A stretch of DNA of 14,871 nt from Chloroflexi bacterium RBG_16_57_11 (GTDB lineage: Bacteria; Chloroflexota; Anaerolineae; Anaerolineales; UBA4823): contig MGNS01000150.1 of NCBI GenBank assembly GCA_001795165.1, forward strand, positions 90,456 through 105,326. Reading direction: 5' to 3'. Below the pieces are notes generated by a model. It had not been told where the DNA came from and did no database searches. It saw nothing but the letters and a program-made list of their open reading frames with translations. This document shows positions 1 through 7,355 of the stretch, one piece after another; the first letter of the stretch is position 1, and each line of letters begins with the position of its first letter. The translations under genes were made by a program, and so were the position numbers.

Positions 1-260
1 GGGAACGCTCCGATCCCGCCGACGCTAAATTCAAACTGCGGATGGCGAGCAGCTTCGGTGTGGAGCATGGTGGTCAACATCTCCAAACCGGCTACTGAGA
101 CATCCCCTAAAAATTTGATCGTCAGGTGGATATTCTTGACCGGCACCCAACGCACCGCCTTACCCGGCAGGCGGCTTGTCAAATCTTGGGTGACCTTCTC
201 CAGGCCATGCTGAACTTCATCTGAGAGATTGATAGCAATAAAAGCACGAATCACATTCAT
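1..260 (-). CDS. thpR: RNA 2',3'-cyclic phosphodiesterase ThpR (LigT / '2'-5' RNA ligase' family), N-terminal part
   Basis: Only the first 86 codons are present; the gene runs off the left edge. The protein opens with a short beta strand (MNVIRAFIAINL) typical of this family. It carries the first of the two family HxT motifs as HLT at residues 45-47, inside the segment IHLTIKFLGD. Family members of about 180-190 residues hydrolyse 2',3'-cyclic phosphate RNA ends and belong to the 2H phosphoesterases; the second HxT motif would lie outside the window. The ATG at 258-260 sits 9 bases after the stop of the receiver gene and has no clear Shine-Dalgarno sequence, so translation is probably coupled to that gene. 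Identity rests on the conserved N-terminus and is fairly secure. Confidence 0.85.
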   Translation of the reverse strand, partial: MNVIRAFIAINLSDEVQHGLEKVTQDLTSRLPGKAVRWVPVKNIHLTIKFLGDVSVAGLEMLTTMLHTEAARHPQFEFSVGGIGAF

Positions 261-269
261 ACGAAGCGA

Positions 270-656
270 TTAATCGGTGCCGGTCAGCGCTACTTGCTCA
301 AAAGCATGTTTAAGGTCGACGAAAGATACCGGTTTGGTCAAGTAGAAAGACGCCCCAGCGTCCAGGCCTTTCCTGACATCGGACGGCAAGCTCTTGGCCG
401 AGACGACAATCACCGGGATCCGGGAAAGGCGTGTATCCCGGTGGATGTGCCGCAACACCTCCAGACCGGAGACATCGGGCAACATGATATCCAGTAAAAC
501 CAGGTACGGTTTTCTCTCGGAAATCATATCGATCGCCTGCAACCCGCTGTATGACTTTATGACCTGCATTCCCATCAACCGCACCATCTCGGCAAACATC
601 TCGGCCATATCGGGCTCGTCCTCGACTACAATCACCGTTTTCTCCGGGGGATTCAC
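270..656 (-). CDS. Receiver-only response regulator (CheY-like REC domain)
   Basis: A 128-residue protein made of a single receiver domain with no output domain. Counting from one codon upstream of the chosen start (a TTG at 659), the key residues are the acidic pair E13-D14, phosphoacceptor D57 in LLDIMLPD, S87 in IVVSAKS and K109 in LTKP. The set is complete, so it should be phosphorylatable. I prefer the GTG at 654-656 because GGAG (complement of 664-667) is 7 bases upstream of it; the TTG at 657-659 would leave only 4. No histidine kinase lies nearby. Such stand-alone receivers (CheY, Spo0F, DivK types) act by protein-protein contact or in phosphorelays. Its stop is 9 bases before thpR, which suggests co-transcription. 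Its partner kinase and target are unknown. Confidence 0.9.
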   Translation of the reverse strand: MNPPEKTVIVVEDEPDMAEMFAEMVRLMGMQVIKSYSGLQAIDMISERKPYLVLLDIMLPDVSGLEVLRHIHRDTRLSRIPVIVVSAKSLPSDVRKGLDAGASFYLTKPVSFVDLKHAFEQVALTGTD

Positions 657-663
657 CAAGGCG

Positions 664-667
664 CTCC
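664..667 (-). promoter_or_regulatory. Ribosome binding site deciding the start of the receiver gene
   Basis: On the minus strand an AAAGGAG run precedes two adjacent possible starts, TTG (657-659) and GTG (654-656). GGAG is 4 bases from TTG and 7 bases from GTG, so GTG is favoured. Confidence 0.55.
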
Positions 668-705
668 TTTTCCACCTTCGATCATACCAGAAAACTTCCC
701 AAAGT

Positions 706-1374
706 TCACATCTTCTCGTGATCGGGCGCGAGTCCTTCCCCAGGTCGTTCCCTCAAGTAATCAGCGGGGGTATCCACATCACGCAGGATCGAATCGTTGC
801 CCACCTCGACATAGGAAATCTGGTTGGCATAAATTCGCAAAATGTCGCGCAGCAGGCTTGGTACAGATTTATTCTCGGGATTCTCTCTTTCTGTCAGCGA
901 AGCATCCCCAAGAACGCCCCACAGCTGCCTTGCGATGATCCAGGGATGGCCACGGCGCATCTGGTAGCTCGGAAAAACCAGCAGCGCCCGACTTGCTTGA
1001 TACCCTCGTAACACCTGCTGTACAACTTCAAGCTGTATTTGCGGCTGGTCACCCAGCACGATCAGAGCAGCGTCGATCTGTGTGGGCAGGCTGGCCAGCC
1101 CCACCCGGAGCGAGAGGGTCATCTGATCTTCCGCAAAGCGTGAATTCCACGCTGTCCGCACCGGAAACTCTTTCAGCGCTGCCTCGACATCCTGCCGCGC
1201 CCCACCCGTGACGATAATAATCTCACGCAAATTGGCATGTGATAGAGTCCGCACCACCTGGCCAATCACCGTGGTATCGCCCCAGGGTAGCACCATCTTC
1301 GGCTGGCCCATGCGTTGAGAGCGGCCTGCCGCCAGGACCACGGCGGCAATTTGCACATCGATAACAGAGCTCAT
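706..1374 (-). CDS. mocA: MocA-like molybdenum cofactor nucleotidyltransferase
   Basis: A 222-residue single-domain nucleotidyltransferase of the MobA/MocA family. The nucleotide-binding loop is LAAGRSQRMGQPK (residues 14-26). LAAG rather than LAGG is the form found in CTP-using MocA proteins, as opposed to GTP-using MobA, so the expected product is the molybdopterin cytosine dinucleotide cofactor of xanthine-dehydrogenase-type hydroxylases. Further family marks are GDQPQ (108-112, D109 probably metal-binding), RRGHP (140-144) and DVDTPADY (199-206). The start overlaps the stop of the upstream YqeC-MocA gene as ATGA, with no Shine-Dalgarno sequence, which implies translational coupling. It is the second MocA domain in the cluster. 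The segment around residues 155-180 departs from the common pattern. CTP specificity is inferred from the motif. Confidence 0.85.
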   Translation of the reverse strand: MSSVIDVQIAAVVLAAGRSQRMGQPKMVLPWGDTTVIGQVVRTLSHANLREIIIVTGGARQDVEAALKEFPVRTAWNSRFAEDQMTLSLRVGLASLPTQIDAALIVLGDQPQIQLEVVQQVLRGYQASRALLVFPSYQMRRGHPWIIARQLWGVLGDASLTERENPENKSVPSLLRDILRIYANQISYVEVGNDSILRDVDTPADYLRERPGEGLAPDHEKM

Positions 1375-2807
1375 GTGTCGAGTAGTCGCTGGAAGTCTTC
1401 CGGCGTGTCGATATCTTCCAGGACGCCTGGATCATGCCAGGGCACCCAATGCACCGGGTAGCGAGCAAACATGGCCCGGCCGCCCTGGTCGCCGCTCAGG
1501 GAGAGTAATTCCGTAAAAGTCACGCGATCGAACAGGACCGGGTTGGCGCGCTGTCCCTGGACAAGCGGTGCAACCAAAGGGCTCAGGGTGGCAGCATGGG
1601 CTTCCACCAGGCTGGCAACCAGTCCGGCCGGGGTTTGTGGCTGGTCGGCAAGCAAGAAGATCGCTGCGCCGGTTTCCGCCGGCAGGACGCCCAGGCCGCA
1701 TTTCACCGAGCTACTCTGGCCGGCTTGCCATTCTGGGTTATTCACTACCTGGACCGGCAAACCGCCTACGGCCGCCTCGACCTGATCTGCAGCACTCCCG
1801 GTGACAACGATAATTGAGTCAAGGCCGGCTTCCAGCGCAGTCTGCGCGACGTGACGCACCAGGGGCTGGCCCCGCCAGATCAGCGTCTGCTTTGGTTGGC
1901 CCATACGCCGGGCGCCGCCAGCCGCCAGGATCACTCCGGCGCGGCGCTCGTGGACGGCGATGACGCTGGTTCGATTTTCCTCCCCGGCTCGCAGATCCGT
2001 CGACGGCAAATCCGCCACCACCACGCTGGCGTACTGGGTCAACAACTGCCGGGCCTGTCGCTGGGCTACAGCCTGTAGCTCCGCTGTGCCTGCCTGGTTG
2101 AGCAGGACAATCCGGCGAGCGTTTGGTGGAATACTTTTCAGGCCGCCCTGGGGATGGCACAGCATGCGCCCCAACCCGTCTGGTGTCACCGAGGCCTCCA
2201 GATCCAGGCCGGCCAGCCGGGAAAAAATCTCCGGGCGGTGCACCCACTGGTTGTTCAAAGGTTTTCCAAGAGCGGATAGACCGGCGACTACCACGACTGT
2301 ATTCACCCAATCCGGTATAACTGGCTCATGCTCGGCAGGCGCTTTGAGTGGAAGCTGGCGAGAGCCATCCGCCTCGACCAACAACGGCGCTTGGATCCGG
2401 TTTGCCAGGCTGTGCAAACGATCGATTAACTTCTCGGGGAGGCCAGCAGTGCGAGCATCATTTTCCGGCGGTCCGGTAAAGAGCAGCATACCGGCGGGCA
2501 ATTCATCCGTCAGCTCTTCAAGATCCGCTTCACGATGGAGGAAATAATGCCGATCCGCCAGCTCTAGTTGTTGCGTGGCCAGGTGTGTTGTCGCGGTCAA
2601 AAGCACGGTTCGATCAGTTGAGGCTTCTCTCGAAGCGAGCGGAATAACGTTCACAGGAGAGCGCAGCAAGGTCGCTTGTGCCTGGGTGACCGGCCGGGGA
2701 ATTAGCAGCTCTCGACCCAGGGTGAACAAGGCGGCAGTCTTGCCCCCGGCGCCAACCAGCGCCAGACGAGTAGAGTTATCCAAACGCAGGGCCTGGGTCA
2801 AGCGCAT
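1371..2807 (-). CDS. yqeC-mocA: YqeC-MocA fusion: selenium/molybdenum hydroxylase accessory domain fused to molybdenum cofactor cytidylyltransferase
   Basis: A 478-residue two-domain protein. The N-terminal part (about 1-285) matches YqeC, the putative accessory protein of selenium-dependent molybdenum hydroxylases: P-loop GAGGKT (19-24), TATTHL (71-76), LLVEADGSRQLPLKAP (142-157) and VHRPEIFSRLAG (189-200). The C-terminal part (about 288-478) is a MocA domain with LAAGGARRMGQPK (294-306), LADQPQ (386-391) and DIDTPEDF (465-472). In other bacteria these are usually two genes beside the hydroxylase genes. The YqeC half seems to carry an extra stretch between residues 37 and 67, between the P-loop helix and the TATTHL strand. 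The ATG lies 21 bases after the stop of the molybdenum-hydroxylase subunit gene, and the stop overlaps the next mocA. The role of YqeC in selenium insertion is a family-based proposal, and no selenium gene such as selD is visible here. Confidence 0.9.
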   Translation of the reverse strand: MRLTQALRLDNSTRLALVGAGGKTAALFTLGRELLIPRPVTQAQATLLRSPVNVIPLASREASTDRTVLLTATTHLATQQLELADRHYFLHREADLEELTDELPAGMLLFTGPPENDARTAGLPEKLIDRLHSLANRIQAPLLVEADGSRQLPLKAPAEHEPVIPDWVNTVVVVAGLSALGKPLNNQWVHRPEIFSRLAGLDLEASVTPDGLGRMLCHPQGGLKSIPPNARRIVLLNQAGTAELQAVAQRQARQLLTQYASVVVADLPSTDLRAGEENRTSVIAVHERRAGVILAAGGARRMGQPKQTLIWRGQPLVRHVAQTALEAGLDSIIVVTGSAADQVEAAVGGLPVQVVNNPEWQAGQSSSVKCGLGVLPAETGAAIFLLADQPQTPAGLVASLVEAHAATLSPLVAPLVQGQRANPVLFDRVTFTELLSLSGDQGGRAMFARYPVHWVPWHDPGVLEDIDTPEDFQRLLDT

Positions 2808-2828
2808 GTTGTGGGTTCGGGCATCCGA

Positions 2829-5066
2829 CTAGATTTTTCCCAGCCCGCGCAGTACACGCTCCGGCGTCAGGGGGAACTCGTTGAACCAGACGCCGGTGGC
2901 TTCGTGCACGGCAGCGATAATCGCCGGCGCCATCGGGAGGAACGGCATTTCGGCCATCCCGCGCGCACCCCATGGGCCGAGCGGGTCGGGATACTCCAGG
3001 ATCATCGAGTGCACCCGATCGGGCACATCCAACACCGTTGGGATCAAATAGGTGGACAGATGCTGGGTCTGCACATAACCACCTTGTTGGACAAAGTTCT
3101 CGGAAATGGCGTAGCCGGTAGCCTGCACCACCGCGCCTTCTATTTGACCTTGAACCTGCTGCGGGTTGATCGCTCGTCCCACATCGTCGGTGGAGATCAC
3201 ATCCAGGATATGGACATGACCGGTCTCAACATCGACTTCGACGGTGACAGCCTGGGCCACATATCCGTAGGAAAAATTCGGCTCAGATTTACCGGTTTGG
3301 GGATCGAGCGGTGTGGTGCGCGGCGGGCGGTACTGGTAAGTTGCGATTGCCGGACGTTCTTCAGAGCGCCATTTTTCAAGCGCAGCCTCGACGGCACACT
3401 TGACCGAGTTGCCCGACATAAAAGTCATCCGGGAGGCCGAGACGCTGCCCGAATTTTCGGTAGTTGCAGTATCGGCGACAACCAGCTCGACCCGATCAAT
3501 GGGGATCCCGGCAGCCTCGGCAGCAGCTTGAGTGATCACCGTATGGACCCCCTGCCCGACCTCCGCGGCGGCATGGTGCAAGATCAGTCGCTCGATTTCG
3601 GCCCCGCCATGCAGCTCGACGGTAGCCCAGCACTGCTCAGGGGCGCCAAAGGAGAAGCCAACATTTTTAAACGCGGTAGCGAAGCCTAAACCGCGCCTCA
3701 AATTGGATTTCAGAGCAGGTTTCAGGATGGGCAGTGAAGCGCCACGGTGAACTTTCAGCTCGCCGCCATCCACCTGGGTGACCTGCCAGCCCGCCTCCCG
3801 GGCGCATCTCTCCACCACCTGCGGCAAGCTGACCCCCTTGGGGAGCGGTGTGCCGACCGAGAGCAGAGCCCCTTCGCGCAAGACATTGCGCAGGCGGAGC
3901 TCGACCGGGTCCATACCCAGGGCCTTGGCCAGACGGTTCATCTGGGTTTCAGCAGCGAAAGCTCCCTGCGGGCCACCAAAGCCGCGAAAAGCCCCGGTGA
4001 CCATGTTGTTGGTGTAGACTGCATAGGAGTCAACCTTGACATTTGGAATCTCGTAAGGCCCGGTGCACATCAGGGTGGCATTACCCAATACTTTGGTAGA
4101 AGTGTAGGCATACCCTCCACCATCAGCAATGAGCTCAACCTGTGCCGCGATCACTTTTCCTGCCAGGGTAGCGCCCCAGCGGGTACGGATCAGGTAGGGA
4201 TGCCGCTTGTGGTGACCGATCATCGACTCCTCGCGGCTCCAAATGATCTTCACCGGACGGTCAATGCCGCGCTGATGCAGGCGCCAGGTCGCCAGCCCCA
4301 GGACAATCTGCACCGACATGTCCTCTCGCCCGCCGAAGGCCCCACCGATGGGCGGGTATATGATACGCACCTGATCCAGAGGCAGCCCGAGGGCGTGAGC
4401 GACCTGTTCCTGGTCTTCATGCGCCCATTGGCCGCCGACAACTACGGTTACGCGACCTTCCTCGTCGATGTAGCTGATCCCAGCTTCCGGTTGGAGGTAG
4501 GCGTGTTCCTGAGCCGGGGTTCGATATTCGCCTTCGATGACGACCTCCGCCTGGGCAAAGGCCGCTTCGACATCCCCCTTGCGGATGCGGTAGTGACAGA
4601 AAATATTCGAGTCACGCTCGGGATGGATCAGCGGAGCGCCATCCTTCATTGCCCCTTCCGGAGAAGTGAGCACCGGCAGGTCTTCATAATCGACGACGAT
4701 CAAATCACGCCCCTGCTCAGCGATGGCTTCGCTCTCAGCGACCACCAACGCCACCTGGTCTCCAATCCAGCGCACACGATCGGTGTAAGGCTTGGTCGAC
4801 CCTGGACCGCACAGGACCGGTTGATCTGGCATGATCAGGCCGTATTCGTTTACGGGCACGTCTTTGGCAGTAAACACCGCGATGACGCCTGGTAGCGCTT
4901 CCGCCTGGGCCAGGTCGATACTGCGGATGCGCGCGTGCGGCCGGTTGGCAAACAATATTTTCATATAAATTTGGTTGGGAAGATTGAAATCCCCAGGATA
5001 GCGAGCTTCGCCGGTTACCTTGGCATATGCATCGACTCGTGGGAAGGATTGACCAATCGCAGGCAT
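2829..5066 (-). CDS. Xanthine dehydrogenase family protein, molybdopterin-binding (large) subunit
   Basis: A 745-residue protein of the usual length for a separate molybdenum subunit. It has the aldehyde oxidase/xanthine dehydrogenase a/b-hammerhead domain (about 10-130) followed by the molybdopterin-binding region. Visible motifs are GGAFGG (241-246), AFRGFGGPQ (359-367), EVGQGVHT (502-509), SVSASRMT (541-548) and ARGMAEMPF (701-709). E706 falls where the family has its catalytic glutamate. The protein should hydroxylate a purine, aldehyde or aromatic heterocycle; the substrate is not readable. No FAD or 2Fe-2S subunit gene is in the window. The ATG at 5064-5066 is chosen because GGAG lies 7 bases upstream and residues from there match the family. 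The frame stays open to 5510, but that extension would run across the divergent lipoprotein gene. YqeC-MocA follows 21 bases later. Confidence 0.92.
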   Translation of the reverse strand: MPAIGQSFPRVDAYAKVTGEARYPGDFNLPNQIYMKILFANRPHARIRSIDLAQAEALPGVIAVFTAKDVPVNEYGLIMPDQPVLCGPGSTKPYTDRVRWIGDQVALVVAESEAIAEQGRDLIVVDYEDLPVLTSPEGAMKDGAPLIHPERDSNIFCHYRIRKGDVEAAFAQAEVVIEGEYRTPAQEHAYLQPEAGISYIDEEGRVTVVVGGQWAHEDQEQVAHALGLPLDQVRIIYPPIGGAFGGREDMSVQIVLGLATWRLHQRGIDRPVKIIWSREESMIGHHKRHPYLIRTRWGATLAGKVIAAQVELIADGGGYAYTSTKVLGNATLMCTGPYEIPNVKVDSYAVYTNNMVTGAFRGFGGPQGAFAAETQMNRLAKALGMDPVELRLRNVLREGALLSVGTPLPKGVSLPQVVERCAREAGWQVTQVDGGELKVHRGASLPILKPALKSNLRRGLGFATAFKNVGFSFGAPEQCWATVELHGGAEIERLILHHAAAEVGQGVHTVITQAAAEAAGIPIDRVELVVADTATTENSGSVSASRMTFMSGNSVKCAVEAALEKWRSEERPAIATYQYRPPRTTPLDPQTGKSEPNFSYGYVAQAVTVEVDVETGHVHILDVISTDDVGRAINPQQVQGQIEGAVVQATGYAISENFVQQGGYVQTQHLSTYLIPTVLDVPDRVHSMILEYPDPLGPWGARGMAEMPFLPMAPAIIAAVHEATGVWFNEFPLTPERVLRGLGKI

Positions 5067-5073
5067 AAAAAAA

Positions 5074-5077
5074 CTCC
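5074..5077 (-). promoter_or_regulatory. Ribosome binding site fixing the start of the molybdenum-hydroxylase subunit
   Basis: GGAG on the minus strand is followed by seven T residues and then the ATG at 5064-5066. This is ideal spacing and argues against the much longer open frame that reaches 5510. Confidence 0.7.
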
Positions 5078-5135
5078 ATTCGGCTGGTAGAATCATGGGG
5101 GACAGAATTATTAAGAGTTCACTCGAGTTTTTTTG

Positions 5136-5141
5136 ATTATA
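5136..5141 (-). promoter_or_regulatory. Probable -10 box (TATAAT) of the molybdenum-hydroxylase operon
   Basis: A perfect TATAAT on the minus strand lies in the intergenic space between the divergent hydroxylase and lipoprotein genes. It would place the transcript start near 5129 and give a leader of about 60 bases. No convincing -35 hexamer is seen at 16-18 bases upstream, so an activator or another sigma factor may be involved. I see no matching box for the plus-strand lipoprotein gene in the same gap. Confidence 0.45.
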
Positions 5142-5199
5142 CCCCGCAATCCAAGGAACCACACTGGATTGGTTCTCAGTGCACATTCGGAGGTAAAAA

Positions 5200-5949
5200 A
5201 TGAAACTCGCTTCCACACAAAGACGGAGAAGACAAACCCTGGGTCTCGTAATTATCCTGGTTTGTCTGGCGCCTGCTTGCCAGCTGATCAATCTAAATCT
5301 GCCACGTGTAATAAACCACGATTCACCAGAATTCAGTCTCGATACAACCGGGTTTGACGACTCAAGCTGCCCGGAACAAAATGGGTTCAGGATCTGCCAA
5401 CCCGAAGGAGCGCTCGGGCAGAATGGCTGCGGGCAATTGCGCCTGCCAGGCGAGGTGCTAAGCGGACTGCAACCTGCTTTTCCTTTGCGCCTGTGCTTAA
5501 AGAGGAGCAATGGTAGCCAACCGCTGGCGGAAGGCGAGTTTATCTACCGAGAGGGCTGTCTGATGTCCGAATATGTGCGCTATGCGGTCATTCAGGACGG
5601 TCAATTGAAGATATTGAAGTCTATCAGCGATATGCAAAATGCATACGCTCCAATCGAGAGCGAAGGCGAAGCGCTGAGCTACGCCCTGGCAGTTACCGGC
5701 CTGGGGGTGCGGTATGGATTAACCGCCCAGACCGACCTGCGCTATTTCGTTGACCGGCTGGAAGACACAAACGTACAGCAGATCCCCCAGGGTTACCGTG
5801 TGCATCTGTTCGATTACAAGCTGTGCGGCTGCGGACCACACCCGACCTATGCCGTGGATGTCCTGGTTACAAGCGATGGGCAAGTGCGAGAGCTGAGCCG
5901 GGAGAAAATCTTCGAAGACCCTGCGGAAGACGGCCTGTGTGTCGATTAA
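5200..5949 (+). CDS. Predicted lipoprotein of unknown function, cysteine-rich
   Basis: A 249-residue protein, the only plus-strand gene in the window. It starts with a basic n-region (residues 1-12, five Arg/Lys at 8-11 and K2), a hydrophobic core and a lipobox LAPAC ending at C27, so it should be lipidated and held on the outer face of the membrane. The mature part has eight more cysteines (57, 66, 77, 99, 120, 209, 211, 247), an even number that could form disulfides. The middle is a mixed alpha/beta segment (about 125-230) ending with CGCGPHPTYAVDVLV, but I recognise no family or catalytic motif. A strong GGAGG stands 6 bases before the ATG. The stop overlaps the stop of the convergent TrkA-type gene. 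Its function cannot be stated. Confidence 0.85.
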   Translation: MKLASTQRRRRQTLGLVIILVCLAPACQLINLNLPRVINHDSPEFSLDTTGFDDSSCPEQNGFRICQPEGALGQNGCGQLRLPGEVLSGLQPAFPLRLCLKRSNGSQPLAEGEFIYREGCLMSEYVRYAVIQDGQLKILKSISDMQNAYAPIESEGEALSYALAVTGLGVRYGLTAQTDLRYFVDRLEDTNVQQIPQGYRVHLFDYKLCGCGPHPTYAVDVLVTSDGQVRELSREKIFEDPAEDGLCVD

Positions 5950-6623
5950 ATGACCGTCTCCGGTTCTGAAAACAGCTCCCTCAGCTGATTCAGGCCTTCC
6001 TGGTTCGTTATGGCTAACACTTCATCGTCTACTTCGATCATGGTTAGGCCACGCGGGACGATCACCTTGCCTCGACGAATGATCGCCGCAATCACACATT
6101 CATCATTCAGCCCCAGGTCTTTTAAGGCAATCCCGATTGCTGGCGCGCCGGGCGGGATTTTTTCCTCAACCAGAGAGTAGTTGCCGCGACGTAGTTTGAG
6201 CAAGGTCATCATATCGCCGAGCGACATCTCTTCCTGGATTAGCCCCGCCATGACGGTAGCATTGTTCAGCGCCACATCGACGCAGAATTTTTGATCAAAC
6301 AGCCAGGCATTTCGGGGATCATTGATACGAGCGATGGTATGAGGAACGCCAAAATGCCGTTGCGCCAGGTAGCAGACCACCAGATTATCCTCATCAGATG
6401 TCGTGCAGGCGGCCAAAACATCTACCCCTCGAACACCGGCGCGCTCCAACACATCGACCTCGGTTGCATTCCCTTCGTAAATTACCTCGGTCGGCAGCTC
6501 ACGGTGCAGGCGAGCAAGCACTTCTTTTCGATGATCCAACACGTGCACCTGATGCTTTTGTTCCATCAGTAAATAAGCCAGTTGGGTGCCGGTACGACCT
6601 CCACCTACAATCATGACGTTCAT
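5946..6623 (-). CDS. trkA: TrkA-type potassium uptake regulatory protein (RCK N + C domains), second of pair
   Basis: A 225-residue protein with one RCK unit. The N-terminal Rossmann fold shows GGGRTG (residues 7-12) and an acidic D30 at the end of the second strand (VHVLD), as in NAD(H)-binding TrkA/KtrA proteins. The C-terminal RCK_C domain (about 140-220) would bind a second ligand, possibly a nucleotide. Such proteins form a cytosolic ring that gates TrkH/KtrB-type channels. Its ATG overlaps the stop of the upstream trkA-like gene by 4 bases, so the two are probably made together and may assemble together. Its TAA overlaps the TAA of the convergent lipoprotein gene. No channel subunit is in the window, so the partner must be elsewhere. 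Confidence 0.88.
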   Translation of the reverse strand: MNVMIVGGGRTGTQLAYLLMEQKHQVHVLDHRKEVLARLHRELPTEVIYEGNATEVDVLERAGVRGVDVLAACTTSDEDNLVVCYLAQRHFGVPHTIARINDPRNAWLFDQKFCVDVALNNATVMAGLIQEEMSLGDMMTLLKLRRGNYSLVEEKIPPGAPAIGIALKDLGLNDECVIAAIIRRGKVIVPRGLTMIEVDDEVLAITNQEGLNQLRELFSEPETVI

Positions 6624-7303
6624 CGATTTTTCTCCCCTCCAGCTCCACCCTGATAAATCGAGCGGATTTTCCGGCGCAGTTCTTCGCTTCCATCCAGCGT
6701 AGCGCTGACCAGAACAGCATCTCCTTCCATGAGCAGCATATCCGAGGCAGGGATAACCGCTCGACCAGCCCGGCTGAGGGCAGCAACGACGACGCCTTTC
6801 TCAGGGATTAAATCCACCAATGGAAGCCCTTCCAGCTCCGGGTTCACCAGGAATTCATACAATTCAACCTCACCATTACCGGCGGAAAAAACTGTGCGGG
6901 TCTCCTGCTGGTAGAGCAATTCCTCGATTCGCTGTGCACCCCAGCTGGTAGAGCTGACCACCTGCAAACCGAATGCCTCGTGCATCGATCGCCAACGGGA
7001 ATTGAAATTGCGGACTACCACGCTGCGTACATCATATTCTTCACGAGCGATATGGGCGACCACTGCGTTGATGGCGTCAGAGCTGGTGACTGCCGCCAGG
7101 CCATCCGCGTCGCTGATGCCGGCCCGGCGTAAGACATCCATGCTCGTGGCCTGGCCTTCCACAAACCGGCCTTTAAAATCGGTTGGTAGATTCTGAAATG
7201 AGGTCTCCGATTGATCGATCACAACAACCTGATGGCCGCGCTGGCTAACCCGGTGAGCCAGTTCCGCACCGACCCTGCCGCACCCAACCACGATGAACTT
7301 CAT
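6620..7303 (-). CDS. trkA: TrkA-type potassium uptake regulatory protein (RCK N + C domains), first of pair
   Basis: A 227-residue single-RCK protein, related to but clearly different from its neighbour downstream. The Rossmann motif is GCGRVG (7-12), with D30 closing the second strand (VVVID). The RCK_C domain spans about 140-215, including the segment EGDAVLVSATL. The C-terminus ends in a Gly/Lys/Arg-rich tail. A GAGGAG about 9 bases upstream supports the ATG at 7301-7303. Because the two genes overlap by ATGA, a hetero-oligomeric ring is plausible; this is inference. A tandem near-repeat with GATCAA cores lies just upstream of the start. Confidence 0.88.
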   Translation of the reverse strand: MKFIVVGCGRVGAELAHRVSQRGHQVVVIDQSETSFQNLPTDFKGRFVEGQATSMDVLRRAGISDADGLAAVTSSDAINAVVAHIAREEYDVRSVVVRNFNSRWRSMHEAFGLQVVSSTSWGAQRIEELLYQQETRTVFSAGNGEVELYEFLVNPELEGLPLVDLIPEKGVVVAALSRAGRAVIPASDMLLMEGDAVLVSATLDGSEELRRKIRSIYQGGAGGEKNR

Positions 7304-7328
7304 GGCGCTTCTCTCCTCGATTTTATGA

Positions 7329-7349
7329 GATCAATTTGCGATCAAATTG
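7329..7349. repeat. Tandem near-identical 10-mers upstream of the trkA pair
   Basis: GATCAATTTG and GATCAAATTG are separated by one base. The same stretch contains an inverted pair AATTTG / CAAATT with a 4-base spacer. It lies between the YugP-type peptidase stop and the trkA start, about 25-45 bases from the ATG, so it could be an operator. It may equally be chance in an AT-rich gap. Confidence 0.35.
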
Positions 7350-7355
7350 TGCTGA

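Noticed and set aside
394..1011. Plus-strand open frame of 205 codons antisense to the receiver and mocA genes
   Set aside because: It crosses two well-supported genes and an intergenic gap and has no recognisable domain.
2811..3689. Plus-strand open frame of 292 codons antisense to the hydroxylase C-terminus
   Set aside because: Same reason: no recognisable domain, and it is fully inside a supported gene.
3747..4895. Long plus-strand open frame (382 codons) antisense to the hydroxylase gene
   Set aside because: The opposite strand encodes a family protein with all its motifs; the long antisense frame is a side effect of GC-rich codon use.
5067..5510. Upstream extension of the molybdenum-hydroxylase frame by 148 codons
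   Set aside because: It lies across the divergent lipoprotein gene and the intergenic promoter, has no family similarity, and a well-spaced GGAG marks the ATG at 5066.
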